This document shows positions 6,710-7,455 of a stretch of 7,455 nt of DNA, one piece after another (the stretch's first letter is position 1; each line of letters begins with the position of its first letter). Both the position numbers and the translations under genes were made by a program. The notes beneath the pieces were generated by a model, which worked only from the letters and a program-made list of their open reading frames with translations, ran no database searches and had not been told where the DNA came from. The DNA is from Thermodesulfobacteriota bacterium (GTDB lineage: Bacteria; Desulfobacterota; Desulfomonilia; Desulfomonilales; Desulfomonilaceae): contig JAUPKT010000218.1 of the NCBI GenBank assembly GCA_030837305.1, positions 1 through 7,455 on the forward strand, in the 5' to 3' direction.

Positions 6710-6729
6710 CTCTTTCTTATAAGGAAGAG
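6710..6729. repeat. 20-base near-perfect palindrome
   Basis: CTCTTTCTTA is followed directly by TAAGGAAGAG; nine of ten pairs are Watson-Crick and the tenth is T-G. As DNA it is a plausible site for a symmetric binding protein. As RNA it would form an 8-bp stem with a TATA loop on either strand, which could work as a bidirectional transcript end between the convergent genes, though no clear T-run follows on the plus strand. Confidence 0.4.
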
Positions 6730-6922
6730 CTATGCCTGGACTGCCTGGATAGCATGCCCCAAACCTGGCACCCATCAAGTTCCTATTGCTGGTCAACGAC
6801 ATCTCCTCAAGCAAGTCATTGATTTATCAGGATGTCCTCTTTGAGGCTGACGCCTCCAGAACCTTTAGAACGTGTCTTAAGGGCTTACGTTTGTTGGCCG
6901 AAGAGCTTTCCCCTTTTGTGCT

Positions 6923-7075
6923 TCAAACGGCTAGATTTTCGTTGTATTGCGTTCTAAGCTGTCTTAGGAGCTTGTCCGGTCTCGGCAAGAGGCTCTCCCG
7001 TTTGGCTTGAGGAAAAACAAGGGATTGTGAGAGAAAGGATGGGTCCTCGGTCGGGTGTGTGATTGATTGACTCAT
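6923..7075 (-). CDS. Doubtful small hypothetical ORF (50 residues)
   Basis: An ATG-started minus-strand frame of 50 residues begins MSQSITHPTEDPSF and ends LRTQYNENLAV. The frame is open for another 25 or so codons upstream without a further ATG. I do not recognise it. It is rich in S, P, Q and L, with a basic, helix-like C-terminal half (about 24-45), and has only a weak purine stretch (GAAGAA) before the start. It lies in the same direction as, and 180 bases downstream of, the SCP2-domain gene. It may be a relic or chance. Confidence 0.18.
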   Translation of the reverse strand: MSQSITHPTEDPSFLSQSLVFPQAKRESLLPRPDKLLRQLRTQYNENLAV

Positions 7076-7255
7076 TTCGAGTTCTTCTATGTCCTGAAAT
7101 GGTGACCGTTCACCGGGCGCCCCCCATATACAGGTGGATTTTGGTGAATTGACCTATGTATCCACTTCGAAAACAGACAGGGCCATGTTGGGTGTGGAAC
7201 GGAAGCCATGCTTTGATCGGTCCAACAATTTAGGGAACGGGTGTGTTGAACTTTG

Positions 7256-7455
7256 CTATGCAGGAAAACATCTCGCGAAAGCCTTCATGAGCTTGGGAGA
7301 CCCTTTTATCCGGATCCTGCGGGAAATCAGCGCCCAGGGAAGGCTGGCCTCCTTTGCCAGGAAGCTGGTCCATGTCCGACTATCGGCAGTGATGTGGAGG
7401 TCTGCAGTACCTATGAGGTCTTCCTGAACCGTTATCGTTTTGTCTCGGATTATTA
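7256..7455 (-). CDS. SCP2 sterol-binding domain protein, C-terminal part
   Basis: The minus strand from the right edge is open for 65 codons and stops at TAG (7258-7256); the start lies outside the window. The segment reads as the C-terminal end of an SCP2 domain: TADLHITADSRTWTSFLAKE, then SLPWALISRRIRIKGSPKLM, then KAFARCFPA. The A-D-x-x-I-T-A-D-x-x-T-W, the basic I-R-I-K-G and the final C-F-P are the blocks I recognise. SCP2 domains form a hydrophobic pocket that binds sterols, fatty acids or fatty acyl-CoA; in bacteria they occur alone or as the tail of larger enzymes, and which applies here cannot be told. A link with the acyl-CoA synthetase upstream is conceivable but they are on opposite strands and far apart. 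Confidence 0.72.
   Translation of the reverse strand, partial: IIRDKTITVQEDLIGTADLHITADSRTWTSFLAKEASLPWALISRRIRIKGSPKLMKAFARCFPA

Larger units (their letters stand above)
6497..7255. other. Gene-poor stretch between convergent genes
   Basis: About 760 bases lie between the methyltransferase stop and the stop of the SCP2-domain gene on the opposite strand. I recognise no protein, RNA gene or insertion sequence. Short open frames exist on both strands (plus 6786-7010 with a TTG start; minus 7075-6923) and overlap each other, so at most one could be real. No strong terminator is evident after the methyltransferase: CGGCAG (6498-6503) and CTGCCG (6541-6546) pair only across a 37-base loop. The notable element is the palindrome at 6710-6729. 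Confidence 0.5.

Noticed and set aside
6843..6856. GAGGC-TGAC-GCCTC hairpin
   Set aside because: A 5-bp stem with a four-base loop and no T-run is expected by chance in a gap this size.
7134..7427. 97-codon plus-strand frame near the right end
   Set aside because: Its second half lies over the minus-strand SCP2-domain coding sequence, which shows family-like motifs; the plus frame resembles nothing.
1..7455. CRISPR array, tRNA/rRNA genes, insertion sequences, phage attachment sites
   Set aside because: No regularly spaced repeats, no tRNA-like cloverleaf or conserved rRNA segments, and no transposase or integrase sequence or paired terminal repeats were seen.

Overview
This looks like chromosomal DNA from a Gram-negative, probably anaerobic bacterium of the Desulfobacterota (former Deltaproteobacteria) type. 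That is inferred from the kind of proteins present: an HflK/HflC-like SPFH pair with one subunit carrying a lipobox, a fatty/organic-acid CoA ligase of a type I associate with such organisms, a GlxA-type regulator, an exported O-methyltransferase and an SCP2-domain protein. No rRNA or tRNA anchors the assignment. Coding density is low for a bacterium: about 430 bases at the left end and about 760 near the right end hold no convincing gene, and one regulator is truncated. The window therefore reads as a loosely packed, partly eroded accessory region rather than a tight operon.

Layout: (1) 1-427 holds no recognisable gene, only two short overlapping minus-strand reading frames. (2) 428-2553 is a two-gene operon for SPFH/band 7 proteins; the first has a transmembrane anchor, the second a lipoprotein signal, and they overlap by ATGA with a perfect Shine-Dalgarno. 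(3) 2677-2945 has a 13-codon leader-like reading frame followed by a YwbE-family (DUF2196) small protein. (4) 3216-4781 is a complete class I adenylate-forming acyl-CoA synthetase. (5) 4853-5578 is a GlxA-family regulator (DJ-1/PfpI-like plus AraC HTH) lacking roughly its first third, just after a strong inverted repeat. (6) 5840-6496 is an O-methyltransferase with a predicted signal peptide, preceded by a compact 18-base operator-like palindrome. (7) 6497-7255 is a gene-poor gap with a 20-base near-perfect palindrome. (8) 7256-7455, minus strand, is the C-terminal end of an SCP2 sterol-binding-domain protein entering from the right and converging on the gap.

Only the SPFH pair is clearly one functional unit, probably a hetero-oligomeric membrane-associated assembly on the outer face of the inner membrane, by analogy with HflKC. 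The acyl-CoA synthetase and the SCP2 protein both fit lipid or organic-acid metabolism, but nothing in the sequence ties them together. I did not find a clear new multi-gene system. The best leads are the lipid-anchored SPFH partner, the secreted methyltransferase with its upstream palindrome, and the truncated regulator.
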